Assembly (NCBI GenBank): GCA_030770425.1
Contig: JASJFT010000112.1
Location: 1-64,000 of the forward strand
Length of the DNA: 64,000 bases
Reading direction: 5' to 3'
DNA from: Darksidea phi
Taxonomy: Eukaryota; Ascomycota; Dothideomycetes; Pleosporales; Lentitheciaceae
The translations under genes and the position numbers were made by a program. How positions within the stretch are numbered: position 1 is the stretch's first letter; each line of letters starts with the position of its first letter. This document shows, piece by piece, positions 11,043 to 22,287 of this stretch. Below the pieces are notes generated by a model. That model saw only the letters and a list, made by a program, of their open reading frames with translations. It ran no database searches and was not told the DNA's origin.

Positions 11043-14000
11043 TCACTTTCCCACCCTCTCATTTTCCTTCCCAACAGCACCTTGCCCCGATTTTCCAGCC
11101 ACCATGTTATCCTCACTATTCCCTCGTTCCTCCTTCCCCACCATCAAGTTCGGAAACAAGCTCGACCTGTTCGCGGCAAGCTCTTGCGCAATCTCCCTGA
11201 CCTCGTCGTCATCCAACTCGCTCAACTCGCTCTCATCATCGGCGTCGTCGTGTACTGAGGCGGGCGCACTGAGCTGGTCAATTGAACTTGCCGGTGCCGT
11301 AACGGGAGCGCTGTTTGTCGGTGGCAACTGCTCCGTGGTGTTCGTCGGTGCGATAGAAGGCTCGGCTGTCGACTTTTCGGGAGAGAAGCGAGTAGGAAAG
11401 GCAAGAGTAGCATGCGTACTAGGTGGAGGAGAGCGGATAGGCATCGTGGTGGTCGCTGTGAGAGTAGCTGAAGTAGCACCAGCGGGTTTCTGCGCGCAAG
11501 CTTCGGCTCTCCGTTGGATCTCCCGTCGCCCAACAGTCTTAGCTCTGGGTTTCGCAACGGGGTCAGATTGTTGCGGCTGCGGCTGCGGCTGCAGTTGACT
11601 CGGATGAAAGAGGTTAAAGGGAGCATTAGGCTTCTCCGTGTTGGCACCATCGACCTGCCCTTGCATGAGCGACGACACATATGGAGATCCCGCAGTCTGT
11701 TGTCCTATTGCATTCGTGGTAGTTTGCAGTGGTGGAGGTTGCTCCGATGGTAGAGGAGGTAGAGTTGGACCAACCGTAGTGTATAGTAGCGCGAATGTGT
11801 CACCTAGTAAGTCGTCGATTAGAACGGCTTTCATGAGTCCGTTGTTGAGGCGTTTGAGATCGATAACATCGCGGAGAACATCTAAAATAGGGTGTTGAGT
11901 GGCAGGATTTTGAGACCAGGCCTCAAGCCGTGCAGCTTGCGTATTGTACTCATCCCAGTTGAGAGCTCGGAATACATAGTCTTCATGGCCGTCCGGAATC
12001 TTCCCGGTTCGCCGGAGGAGCTTAATAAATCGCAAACAGAGCTCTTGCCATAGCTTGGAGTGCTCAAAAAAGTCTGTATGTTTTCTTCGCACACGCCTAG
12101 CAAGGGCTTCAAGACTAGCCTTGTCTCCAGTCTGATCGAGTAGATGGACGAAAAACTTCGTGTACCGTGTAGTGTACACAAAGTGCCTTCCTGGTCGCTC
12201 GTTTTCCGGTTTCCAGACCTGCACGGCCATGGTCTTGGTAAAGATTTGCTGCGTTAACTCATGTTTGGCACCATGCGCCACCATCATATCGTTAGAGTCG
12301 TCGTAGATGACGTGGGCAGCGCGGGCAATAATCCGATGATGCCAGCTCTGTTTGTCGGCCGCTCGAAGTGCCTTGAGCACTCCAAGCACGTATCGTTCCC
12401 AGTCATCCGGACTGTCGGGGCTGCTCAGATTTCGGGAGTAACATGTATACTGCATAATCTTTTCGCCTGTTTGGTAGTCGATGACCCTACGGTGAAACAA
12501 CTTGTGAGCAACAGAGACCAGCTTGTAATGAGGTTCCAGGATCGGCTGCAGACTACTGCGTTCCTTCTTCTCGGGCAGTGCTTCGATAGCGTTTACGATT
12601 GCATCAATCACTTCCTCCCAAGTCGGGCCGCCGTTTGCAGGTGGATCACTGCCTTGTTGGGCAGCGGCAATGGCGGCGTCAGCATTACTACAGTACATTT
12701 TCCAGAGGCATTTTCCTAGCATGTAGTAGTTCCACCATTTGTTCGGATCGCCCTTGATAGCACGTTTGAAAAGAACGCTAGCGAACTTCCAGGCTGTATA
12801 CGTCGATAATGGCCCAAAGGGTACGTTTTGATAGACAATTTGGGTGTGGGCTCCGCTGTAGTACTTATGTTCGGTTTCCTTGATAGCGAAAGCGGCCATG
12901 CTGAAGGGCTCCCTAGTTGATGCATAGACACGATTGCCAAAGTCGGTGTACATGCGTGCGACCTTTACTCTCGTTTGTGGTGTAGGCTCGGCATCGCGTG
13001 TAGCACAAGCTACAGCCATTGTATAGCAATGTATCGCCGCTCGTTGAAATGTGATGAGCTCCGCACTAGTGTTGTTCATCTTTTCTGCAGTCCACGACAC
13101 GGATTCCTCCAGTTGAGTATCATTGGCTTGCGCAAGGCGATACCATGTTTCCCATCGCTCAATTGAGTATTCAAGATCCTGGAGGAAAAAAGCTTGGGCG
13201 AAGTTAAGATCCTCGGTGGGCCCTGGGGCAGTTCTCTTCTGCGCCCGAAACTTGTTCAGCGCAATGTTGCCCATCAAGAAATACCATCCTTTCGAGGCTG
13301 GAATGGCGAACTCCGTAGATATATGCTTGGTCGCGAGTGCACCAACGCCCTTGAGACAGTTGAATAAGGATACCGGATTGATTGGAGATTTGAAGTATGT
13401 CGTGAGTAGCTTCCGATTGAGGGAGATGTCCTCGTTCGTTTTTGGCCGACCTAGAGCACCGTGGACTTTGTCGATAGTAATCTTCAGATCATGCTTTGGA
13501 AGATCCTTGATGCTGATTTTGTCGGATTGTGAAAGAATGAATGGCAACAAGTTCGTCGCTGTCTTCTTGTCGAGGACATCAGGGATAGACCCGAATTCTT
13601 GGCAGTCAAGCGGGTCTATAAATGTCTTTAGGCCATATAGATCGTACAACAGCTGTGACAGTTCGTTATCACGATTGTTAACCTCGCTAACGTCGTCAAG
13701 ACGAAGAAGTTCATCTTTTGCCAGTCTCAGAAACAGCCGACCCGCTAGATGACAGAATCCACGCACACCAGCTGCGTGGTGAACATGCCGGAGAAATTCG
13801 AACACATCGTCAGATGGATCGGGAAACTCCTTTGCGTTTTGTGAAGTGCCTTCTTTTAGTAGAAAGTATTGAAGCATCCAGAGCCGGAGCTGCATATCGT
13901 TAAGTTTGTTCATCATGTTTATAGAAGTACCCGCATGAAGGCCTTCGATTCTGGGTACAGGAAGCTGCCCGATGCGTATCATATCTTGGAGAAAGTTTGC

Positions 14001-16967
14001 TGCAGACATGATGCGCAGTAGCTGCGAAATAGCCGACATCGAAGACTGCATGTGCTCGTATGACAGGCACTCGAAGGCGTCTTTCTCGCTTCGGATGATT
14101 TGGAGGACCTTTGTCACCACCTCATCGACGATGCGAAACCGGCTGATCAGCTTGATATGGCGCTCTGGAGTGGAGCACTCTTGGTAAGCAGACGTTTTGA
14201 ACTCACCCACCAGCGTCTCAATACTTCGCAGGTAACAAGACAAGACCTTGGGTGGGTACTCTATCGCCTCGTAGGCTTCGCGTAGACGCTGCCAAAGTGA
14301 CAGCCGGAGATTGACAGAAGCAGAGTCCAGGAATTTTCTCATCTCCTGCGGTGGCGACGGTCGTGAGACCTGCATTTCAATGGAGCCATCAATGTGTCCA
14401 ATCGTTGAGGGACTGCATGATTCGGGTTGGGGTCCGCCGTTAGCCTCAAAGTCTCTTCCTTCTACGGACTCTGTATCTTGGCCATGTTCCAGAATAGGCT
14501 CTAGGCTTTCAATGACTGCTATAGGGTCCTTCTCATCGGCGTCAAACACTTTCAAAAAAAAGCCTTTCATGCTGATACGGACGAGTTCGCGATCCACGGC
14601 AGCAACAGATAACTCCGGCATGACTGCGTTGTTCTGAACTTCGATACTCCGGCCTTCCAGTATCTGGAATATACCTTTCAGCTCCTCCATCGCGTAGATG
14701 ACATGTTCCGGAAGAACGTCATCGTTGACACTCATTTGAAAGACGGAGGCCCAAACGTGGCGCAAAGCCAGCTCGTCCATTCCGATACTTGGATCGCAAT
14801 CCGATCGCAGCTGCATCGCCTCCCGGCTTAGAGTGACCCATCTCTCCAGACGGTCGTTTTGGTCGGTCTGTGTAGAGGTGTCTACTCCACTGTGGGGATG
14901 TCTTATCAAGGAGTAGACATCAAGATGCAGTTCGAACAGCGTCTCGGCCATTTCCACTTGTGCAGCGTCGAATTGTGAGAGCTGATACTCCTCGCGATTT
15001 TCGCGAGCTTGAAGGATTCTGGTGCTCAGCCTTTCGATGCGGTGGACCATCGATTCATAAATGTAGTCGTCGATATTAACGATAACTTGGACTAGGTGGC
15101 GTTTAAGGTCTTCAGCCCATCTGTACTGCATGTAACTCGACTGGCTGCCTCTCGTGGAGCTATTCGGAACTGGTAAAGATCCTGGCGACAGCAGAGTTTC
15201 AACCCACGCAAAAGCTGCTTCCTTGGTGGAGAGCCACGCATCGTTGATGCTGTGCGCGAATGTGTTTAGATTCTCGTTTCGTAATATCGGTTTGACGCAT
15301 GCTTGCGCAATACTGGACTTGGAGTAACCTAAAAAGGCGTTTAAACCGGCTTCTCTCGATGCTCCACTCAGGTCCACGGGCTCTGCACTCAGTAGAACTG
15401 GAGCAATATTCATGCCAGAATTCTGCACCGCTAAGTACATGTCGCACGCCGCTCTGTCGATACTGTCGGCAGCTGGAATGCCAGAAGAAAAATTACCGAC
15501 GGTATCGCGCAGTTTCTTTGGAGATCCAAGGCCTTCTACACCTAGTCGTGCGAATATGTCATTCACGACCTCGCTCAAACATTGATCGGCATGACTGTAT
15601 GGCCAAAGTTGGTCTTCCAGCTGTTTCGTCGCATCCTGCCCGACAGAATGCACCCCAATGCTTGGATCGGTGGCCTCGCGAGCGCGAAGACGCTTGCTAC
15701 GAACGCGACCGCCTTCAGCAGTCTCGGGTAAACCGGCAGAGTCCGTGGAGCGCTTGCGAGATCGAGGCTGTGTAGGTTCGATGGGTGTTACCGAGCCGGC
15801 TTCCTCTGCTTTCGTGCTCAGGGGTGCGATCCTATCTTGGTCTTCCATGACAGTGTCGTCGCGATCCATTGCAGCAGTTGCTTCCACTTCCGGCACTGGG
15901 GCAACTGGCTCGTCCAACTCCGGCCGGGGTGCCTCTTTCGTAGCTTCAGCGACAATCGGCTTGAGGATGGGCGGCTCTTCCGTCGGCATCGGGCCTACAT
16001 CTGGCGGTATGCTAAAGTTGATACAAGAACCAGGGCTAACGTTATTCGTGAGACCGCTTTGCTCAGCCATATAGTGGCGGAACACAGCCTCGCCAACGCC
16101 TGCCCAGTCCCATGTCGCGGGGTTCAGAATGATGCGACCAGGAGGCTTGCTAAGCACCCGTGGGACGTCAGACTCTGCCGGTAGGGGTGCAAATGGGTAG
16201 GGGTTCAGGCGTCTCTTGAGGGTTTCGGAGAGATCCTTCCGCTTCGTTTTCGATAATGGGGCTTGCATCAAAGATAAATTGTCCTCTAGCTTGGCAACTA
16301 GCTCGCGGAGCTGCTGGGTTGCGAAGCCCTCCTCGAGTCCAGGTATGCGCAGGAGGCTTTCGTACAACTCATCGTTGCCGTCCATCACAGCCTCGAGACA
16401 GAACCTGGTGATACGCTGGCTGCCTAGCATCGCCGCCACTGAAGCAGTCCGTAGCCACAGATCCAGATCTGTGTCCTCTTTATCCAGCGCCTCGGCGAAG
16501 TATGTCAAAGCGCCAGTGATATGACCTGAGCCATGCTCTTGAGAAATAGCGCCGTGCTGGCGGACCCAATGCTGCATCGTCTCGAGCATGAACTGGCCAT
16601 GATTTTTGTATGACAGATGTAGTATTTGCGGCAGGGTATTGGGCGCGCTTTCGTTGCCGCCGGCGGCCTGCACGGGTCCGGCCTCGAAGTCGTCTTGCAG
16701 GATGGAGTCGAACTCCAGCGTATCCCCATACAGCTCATGGCGCTTGTACTCTGACAGCGATTCGGAGTATTTGAAGATTTCGGATTCGAAGAGGGCTTTG
16801 TACGCTTCGGCCGTCTTGTCGAACGATTCGGGGCCTTCGGAGTGGTACTTGAGGGCGGCTTGGTAGAGCTTCAGAGCTTCTTCGATCTGGATTTCCTTGG
16901 TGTTGTCGACCTCATCTTCGACCTCATTATCCGATTCGACATTGAGCGCATGCCAGGCCGACTTCAT
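11043..16967 (-). CDS. HIR3: HIR complex subunit, histone transcription regulator 3 (HIR3/CABIN1 family)
   Basis: A single uninterrupted frame of 1974 residues. The N-terminal segment around residues 20-85 (acidic stretch, then a TPR-like block containing EALKLYQAALKYHSEGPESF) is typical of fungal Hir3. Later blocks such as LSLWQRLREAYEAIEYPPKV and KWWNYYMLGKCLWKMY belong to the helical TPR scaffold. The C-terminal 250 residues are Pro/Gln/Ser-rich and end in an acidic Ser-Glu-Leu segment. In yeast and animals (CABIN1) this subunit is the scaffold of the HIR/HIRA histone H3-H4 chaperone, which deposits nucleosomes independently of replication and represses histone genes. The length fits Pezizomycotina homologues, which are longer than the yeast protein. 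It is divergent from the ChAP gene, with 367 bp between the two starts. Confidence 0.9.
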   Translation of the reverse strand: MKSAWHALNVESDNEVEDEVDNTKEIQIEEALKLYQAALKYHSEGPESFDKTAEAYKALFESEIFKYSESLSEYKRHELYGDTLEFDSILQDDFEAGPVQAAGGNESAPNTLPQILHLSYKNHGQFMLETMQHWVRQHGAISQEHGSGHITGALTYFAEALDKEDTDLDLWLRTASVAAMLGSQRITRFCLEAVMDGNDELYESLLRIPGLEEGFATQQLRELVAKLEDNLSLMQAPLSKTKRKDLSETLKRRLNPYPFAPLPAESDVPRVLSKPPGRIILNPATWDWAGVGEAVFRHYMAEQSGLTNNVSPGSCINFSIPPDVGPMPTEEPPILKPIVAEATKEAPRPELDEPVAPVPEVEATAAMDRDDTVMEDQDRIAPLSTKAEEAGSVTPIEPTQPRSRKRSTDSAGLPETAEGGRVRSKRLRAREATDPSIGVHSVGQDATKQLEDQLWPYSHADQCLSEVVNDIFARLGVEGLGSPKKLRDTVGNFSSGIPAADSIDRAACDMYLAVQNSGMNIAPVLLSAEPVDLSGASREAGLNAFLGYSKSSIAQACVKPILRNENLNTFAHSINDAWLSTKEAAFAWVETLLSPGSLPVPNSSTRGSQSSYMQYRWAEDLKRHLVQVIVNIDDYIYESMVHRIERLSTRILQARENREEYQLSQFDAAQVEMAETLFELHLDVYSLIRHPHSGVDTSTQTDQNDRLERWVTLSREAMQLRSDCDPSIGMDELALRHVWASVFQMSVNDDVLPEHVIYAMEELKGIFQILEGRSIEVQNNAVMPELSVAAVDRELVRISMKGFFLKVFDADEKDPIAVIESLEPILEHGQDTESVEGRDFEANGGPQPESCSPSTIGHIDGSIEMQVSRPSPPQEMRKFLDSASVNLRLSLWQRLREAYEAIEYPPKVLSCYLRSIETLVGEFKTSAYQECSTPERHIKLISRFRIVDEVVTKVLQIIRSEKDAFECLSYEHMQSSMSAISQLLRIMSAANFLQDMIRIGQLPVPRIEGLHAGTSINMMNKLNDMQLRLWMLQYFLLKEGTSQNAKEFPDPSDDVFEFLRHVHHAAGVRGFCHLAGRLFLRLAKDELLRLDDVSEVNNRDNELSQLLYDLYGLKTFIDPLDCQEFGSIPDVLDKKTATNLLPFILSQSDKISIKDLPKHDLKITIDKVHGALGRPKTNEDISLNRKLLTTYFKSPINPVSLFNCLKGVGALATKHISTEFAIPASKGWYFLMGNIALNKFRAQKRTAPGPTEDLNFAQAFFLQDLEYSIERWETWYRLAQANDTQLEESVSWTAEKMNNTSAELITFQRAAIHCYTMAVACATRDAEPTPQTRVKVARMYTDFGNRVYASTREPFSMAAFAIKETEHKYYSGAHTQIVYQNVPFGPLSTYTAWKFASVLFKRAIKGDPNKWWNYYMLGKCLWKMYCSNADAAIAAAQQGSDPPANGGPTWEEVIDAIVNAIEALPEKKERSSLQPILEPHYKLVSVAHKLFHRRVIDYQTGEKIMQYTCYSRNLSSPDSPDDWERYVLGVLKALRAADKQSWHHRIIARAAHVIYDDSNDMMVAHGAKHELTQQIFTKTMAVQVWKPENERPGRHFVYTTRYTKFFVHLLDQTGDKASLEALARRVRRKHTDFFEHSKLWQELCLRFIKLLRRTGKIPDGHEDYVFRALNWDEYNTQAARLEAWSQNPATQHPILDVLRDVIDLKRLNNGLMKAVLIDDLLGDTFALLYTTVGPTLPPLPSEQPPPLQTTTNAIGQQTAGSPYVSSLMQGQVDGANTEKPNAPFNLFHPSQLQPQPQPQQSDPVAKPRAKTVGRREIQRRAEACAQKPAGATSATLTATTTMPIRSPPPSTHATLAFPTRFSPEKSTAEPSIAPTNTTEQLPPTNSAPVTAPASSIDQLSAPASVHDDADDESELSELDDDEVREIAQELAANRSSLFPNLMVGKEERGNSEDNMVAGKSGQGAVGKENERVGK

Positions 16968-17334
16968 CGCGTCAGTGAACTATATCGTGGCGAGAGACGT
17001 CGCGGTCGCGCGGTGGAGCATGTGAAGCTCGAAACGTACCATGTTGAGGGCGGCGTTGAGTGTGCAGAGAGAGGGGCTGTCCTGACGCGCAAACGGGAAT
17101 TTAATGGCAACATGTATTGTCCGCGCGCGCCGTCATCTGCGCGCCTTGCGTGAGGTAGAGACGTGGGGAGTGTCGCGTCGTGGGCATGGCAGCTGGAACC
17201 GGGTCTTGGCAGACAGACACGAAGAACAGCTTTGGGCGGCCACATGCACGCCAGTTGACAAACGCCGACCAACGCGCGCGAACCCTCCCCTCAAGCAAGC
17301 TCGACCTCTCCGCCTGCGCGGCACGTTGTGAGCC
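16968..17334. promoter_or_regulatory. Bidirectional promoter, HIR3 / ChAP
   Basis: 367 bp between two divergent start codons. It is rich in CpG and contains several CGCG steps, but I could not pick out a specific factor site. Both downstream genes are widely expressed housekeeping genes, so a shared nucleosome-depleted region is likely. Confidence 0.5.
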
Positions 17335-19650
17335 ATGGTGACGGCTCCAGCTGTTCCCGAGTATGCTAGACTTCCACCTTCACTTTCCCTCTAGCCGGCT
17401 TGCTGATTGAACGCCGTAGAATCTACGAGGAGGAGCTCCACTCTGCCATTGAGGCGCGTTCCGAGTCCCTCCAAGCCCTCCGGGAACTCGGCCCTCCCGA
17501 CCTGGTTCACCTCATCAAGCAACCGATCAAGTCCGCGACGAAGCAGGTGCGAAGTCACCGCCCCCCAATTGCCCTGTGGAGAGAGACTGATATTCGGCGC
17601 AGATCGGCGTGTACCACCATGTCTCCGGCATAGACGCATCCTCGTCTGCGAGCCTGGCAGCCTACATAAACACCCTCACGTACTCCACGCACGATAAACA
17701 GCACAAGGTGGTCTCTGGGCTGTATTGGTATGCCATGTGTCCACGAAGCAGAAGGCAGAGGCTGACAGAGGGTAGCTGCTACAATGCCTTTTCGCGGCTC
17801 GATATGCGAGTACAAGTTTATATTCCAGGTACCGTGGAGAGTTATTGCATCGACGAGCGCGGAGACAAGCGGGTTGCGACCGACGATCTGTGGCTGGAGA
17901 CGTATCTCTGCAGCGTACTGCGCGCATACTCGTACGCTGATGATGGCTCGGGCGAAACGATTAAGAAGATTGTTGGAGTGCGGCGGTTCAATCCCATCAC
18001 GAGCACCGAAAGCGAGCACAAGTTCTTGGAGGCCGCTGAGCGCTTGTTCTTCAATGGCTGGCAACTGGGCTCCGACCCTGAGATCCAGGTTCCAAACCTT
18101 GTCTCGAACCATCTAACTACCGGTCTGCTGGAATACATACACACAACGGGAAGGTACGCCTCCGGCATCAACCTATTTGAGAAGCTGCGAACAAAGGACC
18201 CCGAGATCTCGTCGTTGCTAGCGCGGGTGTACATCGAAGCCGATGAAGAGGTCAAGGCAGTAGAGCTTTTACATGAAGCAATTCAAGAGCTACCCATGGA
18301 CTACTCATTACTTGACTGCCAGGCCGATTTCTGCAACAAGAAGGGCAGAAGCGACCTAGCGTTAGAGATCGCGCGGAGGAGCGTGGTATCAGCTCCGAGT
18401 GAGTTCGGTACGTGGGCAAGATTAGCTGAGGTCTATGTCAGCCAGGAACAGTGGGACTTGGCGCTATTGACGCTCAACTCCTGTCCCATGTTTACCTACC
18501 AGGACAAAGACGCACCGCGGATGCCGGAGCCACAGAGGGTGTTCCTCCCCATCATGCCAGAGGCTATCTGCGATGAGATTGAAGACAGCAACGTCGACGA
18601 CGTGGAGCTTGTGCATCCTACACTCCGAAAATTACACGCTTCCGGATTCAAGGGGACTTTCCTCAAAGCATATATGCTCCTTACAGAAATTACTAAGAAA
18701 ATCGGCTGGGACCAACTCCTGCGCATACGAAGTCAAGTCTTCGTTATGGAGGAAGAGTACCGCCACGAAAAACAGCATGTAACCCAACACGGCTCACGAA
18801 ACGCTAGCACCACTGCCCTACGCTCACCTACCCCTACCACACAGACCAACGGAGAAGTTCATGGTGAGGTCGAGGAGACCTCAGACACGGAAGAGGAACG
18901 CACACCCAATGGTGAATCTTCCGGCTCTGCCGCGGCCGCCGCCACTACCACCACCGTTGAAGAGTCAATAGTAAAGCCCGGTCACACAGTAGCCTCCGAA
19001 GTTGTCAAGGCAGGTAGTGACGACCCTACCCCAGCAACCTCTAACCCGCAAAACCAAAACTACACGCACTTCCAAAACAAGCGGCTCTGCGAACGCTGGC
19101 TCGACAACCTCTTCATGGTGCTCTACGAAGACCTACGCGTGTACACTATCTGGCGCACTGAGATGGCGCAGTACCGACAGCAACAACTCCTCTACAAGAA
19201 GAGCGCTGAGGAGTGGGAGATTCTGGGCGAGCTTGCAGAAAGGTTACATCATGGGGAAGAGGCGATGGAAGCGTACGAGAACTGTTTGCAGATGAAGTTT
19301 AGTCCAAAAGCGATGAGGGGCGTGCTGAAGTTGGGTGACAGTGGGAATGGGGGTGGAGGACCGAATGTTAGGGATGTTTGCGGTGCGTTAATTCGGTTAG
19401 TTACGTGGCAGTATCGGTGGTACTCTGAGGTACGTTTGACATGAAGAGCCGACAGAGGCGAGGCTTTCACTGACGACTATAGTTCTCGCCATCTTTGCTG
19501 TTCACGATTCGGAAACTCATTGAGGAGGAAGGTGCAGTCAAGATTCGCAGTATCATTCAGGGAACGAGCCTGCCGCAGCATGTGCTAGATTTAACGCATC
19601 AGTACGCGGCTCTGTGCGCCGCCTTTCGAAGCAGTGGTAGCGATGGTTGA
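17335..19650 (+). CDS. Chs5-Arf1-binding protein (exomer ChAP subunit: BCH1/BUD7/CHS6 family)
   Basis: Four exons: 17335-17360, 17420-17546, 17603-19429 and 19483-19650, with all phases closing, give 715 residues. The N-terminal block ELGPPDLVHLIKQP followed by VSGIDASSSASLAAYINT is a hallmark of ChAPs. The middle part is a TPR array (segments LEIARRSVVSAPSEFGTWAR and similar). A Ser/Thr/Glu-rich linker encoded around 18780-19050 interrupts the array and is probably disordered. With Chs5 and Arf1, ChAPs form exomer, the trans-Golgi coat that sends chitin synthase and other cargo to the cell surface. Filamentous fungi usually have one or two ChAPs, so a specific yeast name is not justified. 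Two tiny N-terminal exons are easily missed by gene finders. Confidence 0.88.
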
Positions 19651-20067
19651 TTCTCTTAAAATGATTAGAACATAGGATAACGGTAGATATCGGTCAAGTG
19701 TGGTAGAGTTCCGAGCGGAACGGAGGATACACAGCATCTCCCTGTTCTAACATCAGCATGATTTCTCGTGCAAGTCTGCCCATCAAGGTCACGAGCTTAT
19801 GCCCTAATATCACAATATCATCCCGCAAAGTTTTATGAGATGTGACACAAGCTTTTGGTCTCGCCACAAGCCTTGTCGTGCTCGCAACCAATGTATTCGT
19901 TTTATCATCACAAGATCCGAGTCCCTTCAGGTCGCCCTCAGCACGCCATCGCAGAAACCTCTTCCCTTGAAATCGAGACCGGACCATGAACCATAGCAAA
20001 AGAGCCCACGAGGAACACCGCACCATGCCATCTCCATACACGCCACGCCCCCAGGTATTTCCACCAC
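19651..20067. other. Convergent 3' flanks
   Basis: 417 bp between the stop of the ChAP gene and the stop of the ribosomal protein gene. No gene or strong hairpin seen. Confidence 0.5.
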
Positions 20068-20678
20068 TTAACGGTACGATTTCTGGTAACGCGCGCGGGC
20101 ACCTGGACCACCGAACTTCTTGGGTTCACACCGCCTGTTGTCGGCAACGAGCAGTGTGCGGTCGTACTGGACAAGGGCTTGCTTAAGTTGGTTCTTGGAG
20201 TGCTCGTCGACGTATTTTTGGTAGTAGGCGATGATGGATTTGGCGATGGCTTGGCGGATGGCGTAGATTTGTGAGGTGTGACCTCCACCGGAGACGCGCA
20301 CACGGATGTCGACGTCGGCTGAACTCTAAGCATTAGTACGATACTTCTGGAATGTTCAGTTTCTGTCGCGTGTGCGTACCGAACTTGTCCATGCCGATGA
20401 TCAAGATAGGCTCGTAGACCTTGAATCGCAGCGTCTCGGGCTGGACGAGGTTGAGGGGCTTGCCGTTAACCTTGACGAGTCCTTTACCGGCCTATGCACA
20501 TCTACTCAGTATGCTGTTTCTCGCGCGCTCGGTCGTGGCATTGGAGGTATACCTTGCAGTGGGCGACGGCTGTTCATTTTGTTTAGCATTTGGGTATTTC
20601 CGCCACGGCGGAGTGGAGGGGTCGCATACCAGTCGCAGTCTTCTTCTTGCCGAAGCATTGCACGCTCTGGGTAGCCAT
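20068..20678 (-). CDS. RPS16: 40S ribosomal protein S16 (uS9)
   Basis: Four exons on the minus strand: 20678-20630, 20569-20553, 20491-20380 and 20318-20068. They total 429 nt and encode 142 residues, one fewer than yeast Rps16. The product begins [20 protein letters not shown] and ends with the family's [11 protein letters not shown] tail, which reaches toward the decoding centre of the small subunit. Exon 2 is a 17-nt microexon supplying only the residues of AVAHCK. All three introns have canonical GT-AG ends, and the last has an ACTAAT branch point near its acceptor. Intron-rich 5' ends are usual for fungal ribosomal protein genes. The start is fixed by the conserved N terminus. Confidence 0.96.
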
Positions 20679-21083
20679 GTTGGGCGACTGTGGGTTGCGT
20701 GCGGTAGAGAAAGGTAGGTTAGTATTTGCCTGTCGACCCAGCCGGAGATGTCGTTGCGCGGGAGAAGCTCGCGTCGAGAAATTCGCTTGCGATGTGCGCA
20801 CTAGCCAAACCTAGTCAGGTGTATGATCCAAGCGTTTTGCTGCGTTTGTGTTACGTCAGCAAATATCCTCTGCACTTGGTGCACTCCGAGCTGTGAGGTG
20901 TAAGCAATATCCACTCGTACGACTTTCCTTTTCTTATATGAGAGCGTGCATTTCTATTCGTATGTGCCGGAGAAGGCCCGACATGTAGGGCCAACTCGAT
21001 ATAGCAAGCCGTCGCGAATAATGAGGGGGGCTTCGAAGTAAAAGAACGCTGGCACAACGAGGCTACATAGGATATACTCCACC
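20679..21083. promoter_or_regulatory. Bidirectional promoter, RPS16 / ATS1-like, with CRE-type site
   Basis: 405 bp between divergent starts. It contains TTACGTCA at 20851-20858, a perfect CRE/bZIP-type site. An E-box-like or ribosomal-gene element could not be assigned with confidence. Confidence 0.45.
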
Positions 21084-22199
21084 ATGCCTACTCGACTATA
21101 CGTATTTGGGAGCAATAGCGAAGGCCAACTCGGCATTCCAGCAAAAGACATCGTTTCCACGCCCACCATCGCGAAGTCATGGCCCTCAAACGAAAAGATC
21201 AAGAATATTTGCAGTGGCGACAACCACACGCTCTTCCTTACCGACTCTGGCGCGGTATGGGGTGTAGGTGACAACCAGAGGGGACAATTGGGACTCTCAA
21301 CAAACTTGAACGAAACAAAATTCGAAGAGCTGAAAAAGTTGCAAGATGATGTATCATTCTGTGCAGCTACGTGCGAATCATCAGCCTACATTACCAACTT
21401 TGAAACCAGCATTCCTTTCGCGCAGAGTACACTGATCACGGAAGGTACAGGGCACTGGGGTGAGCTTGGTCTCGGCCCCTCTGACGATAACACCTCTTCC
21501 TTCAGCAGACAGGCCGTCCAGCAAAGTCTTCCTTGTCCAGCCATCGATTTCGGAGCTGGCGCCTGGCACTACGTCGCTATTCTGCATGATGGGACCGTCT
21601 ACGGCTGGGGCAAATCGCGTCTCGATCAACTAGGCCCCAAGCTCTCATCCCAACAACACATCGGAACACCAACACGAATCGAAGATGCGAGCGTCATGAT
21701 GCCTATCAAAGTCGTATGCGGGAAAGACTTCACGCATCTTGCAAGCCACCCTACTTATGGGTACCACATCATCTTTGGTCGGGACAAATTCGGACTTAGA
21801 AGCAACATGCCCTCGCATATTAAAGATTGGAAGGACATCGGAGCTACCTGGCATGCTATTTTTGTACTGTTCCAAGATGGGAGCTTGACAGCGTGGGGGA
21901 AGGACAATATGTGGAATTTAGTGCCGGCAGGATTGCCGAAAATTGACAAAATGGCTGTGGGGAGCGAGCACATACTTGCGCTTACGAGGGAAGGAAGGTT
22001 GATCAGTTGGGGATGGGGGAAGCATGGGAATTGTGGAGATTTGACAAAGCTAAAGAATGAGGGGAAGGTGAAGAACGACATGGTGTCTAATTACTGGAAC
22101 GAAATACCCATATCAGGGAAAATACGGGCTATCGGCGCAGGCTTTTGCACAAGCTTCGCGTTGACTGAGATCGAGGACAAGGCCGCTCAGGAGGAATAA
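21084..22199 (+). CDS. RCC1-repeat protein, ATS1-like
   Basis: A single-exon frame of 371 residues. It is composed of RCC1-type blades: the opening MPTRLYVFGSNSEGQLGIP, then GDNQRGQLGLS, YGWGKSRLDQLGP, AWGKDNMWNL and SWGWGKHGNCGDL. Each carries the Gly-Asn/Gly-Gln-Leu-Gly signature of a seven-bladed propeller. The short length and the N terminus match the yeast Ats1 / alpha-tubulin suppressor group more than nuclear RCC1 itself. Ats1 is linked to tubulin function and, in yeast, to tRNA wobble-uridine modification through Kti11. Whether that role applies here is inference. It is divergent from RPS16, and its 3' end faces RAD9 with only 88 bp between stops. Confidence 0.8.
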   Translation: MPTRLYVFGSNSEGQLGIPAKDIVSTPTIAKSWPSNEKIKNICSGDNHTLFLTDSGAVWGVGDNQRGQLGLSTNLNETKFEELKKLQDDVSFCAATCESSAYITNFETSIPFAQSTLITEGTGHWGELGLGPSDDNTSSFSRQAVQQSLPCPAIDFGAGAWHYVAILHDGTVYGWGKSRLDQLGPKLSSQQHIGTPTRIEDASVMMPIKVVCGKDFTHLASHPTYGYHIIFGRDKFGLRSNMPSHIKDWKDIGATWHAIFVLFQDGSLTAWGKDNMWNLVPAGLPKIDKMAVGSEHILALTREGRLISWGWGKHGNCGDLTKLKNEGKVKNDMVSNYWNEIPISGKIRAIGAGFCTSFALTEIEDKAAQEE

Positions 22200-22287
22200 C
22201 CACAGTAATCAAAAAGAATTGGATAATCCAGTATTCGTTGCTACATCGATAGTCCATCGTAATTAACTAGTTCTTCGCATCCTCTAT

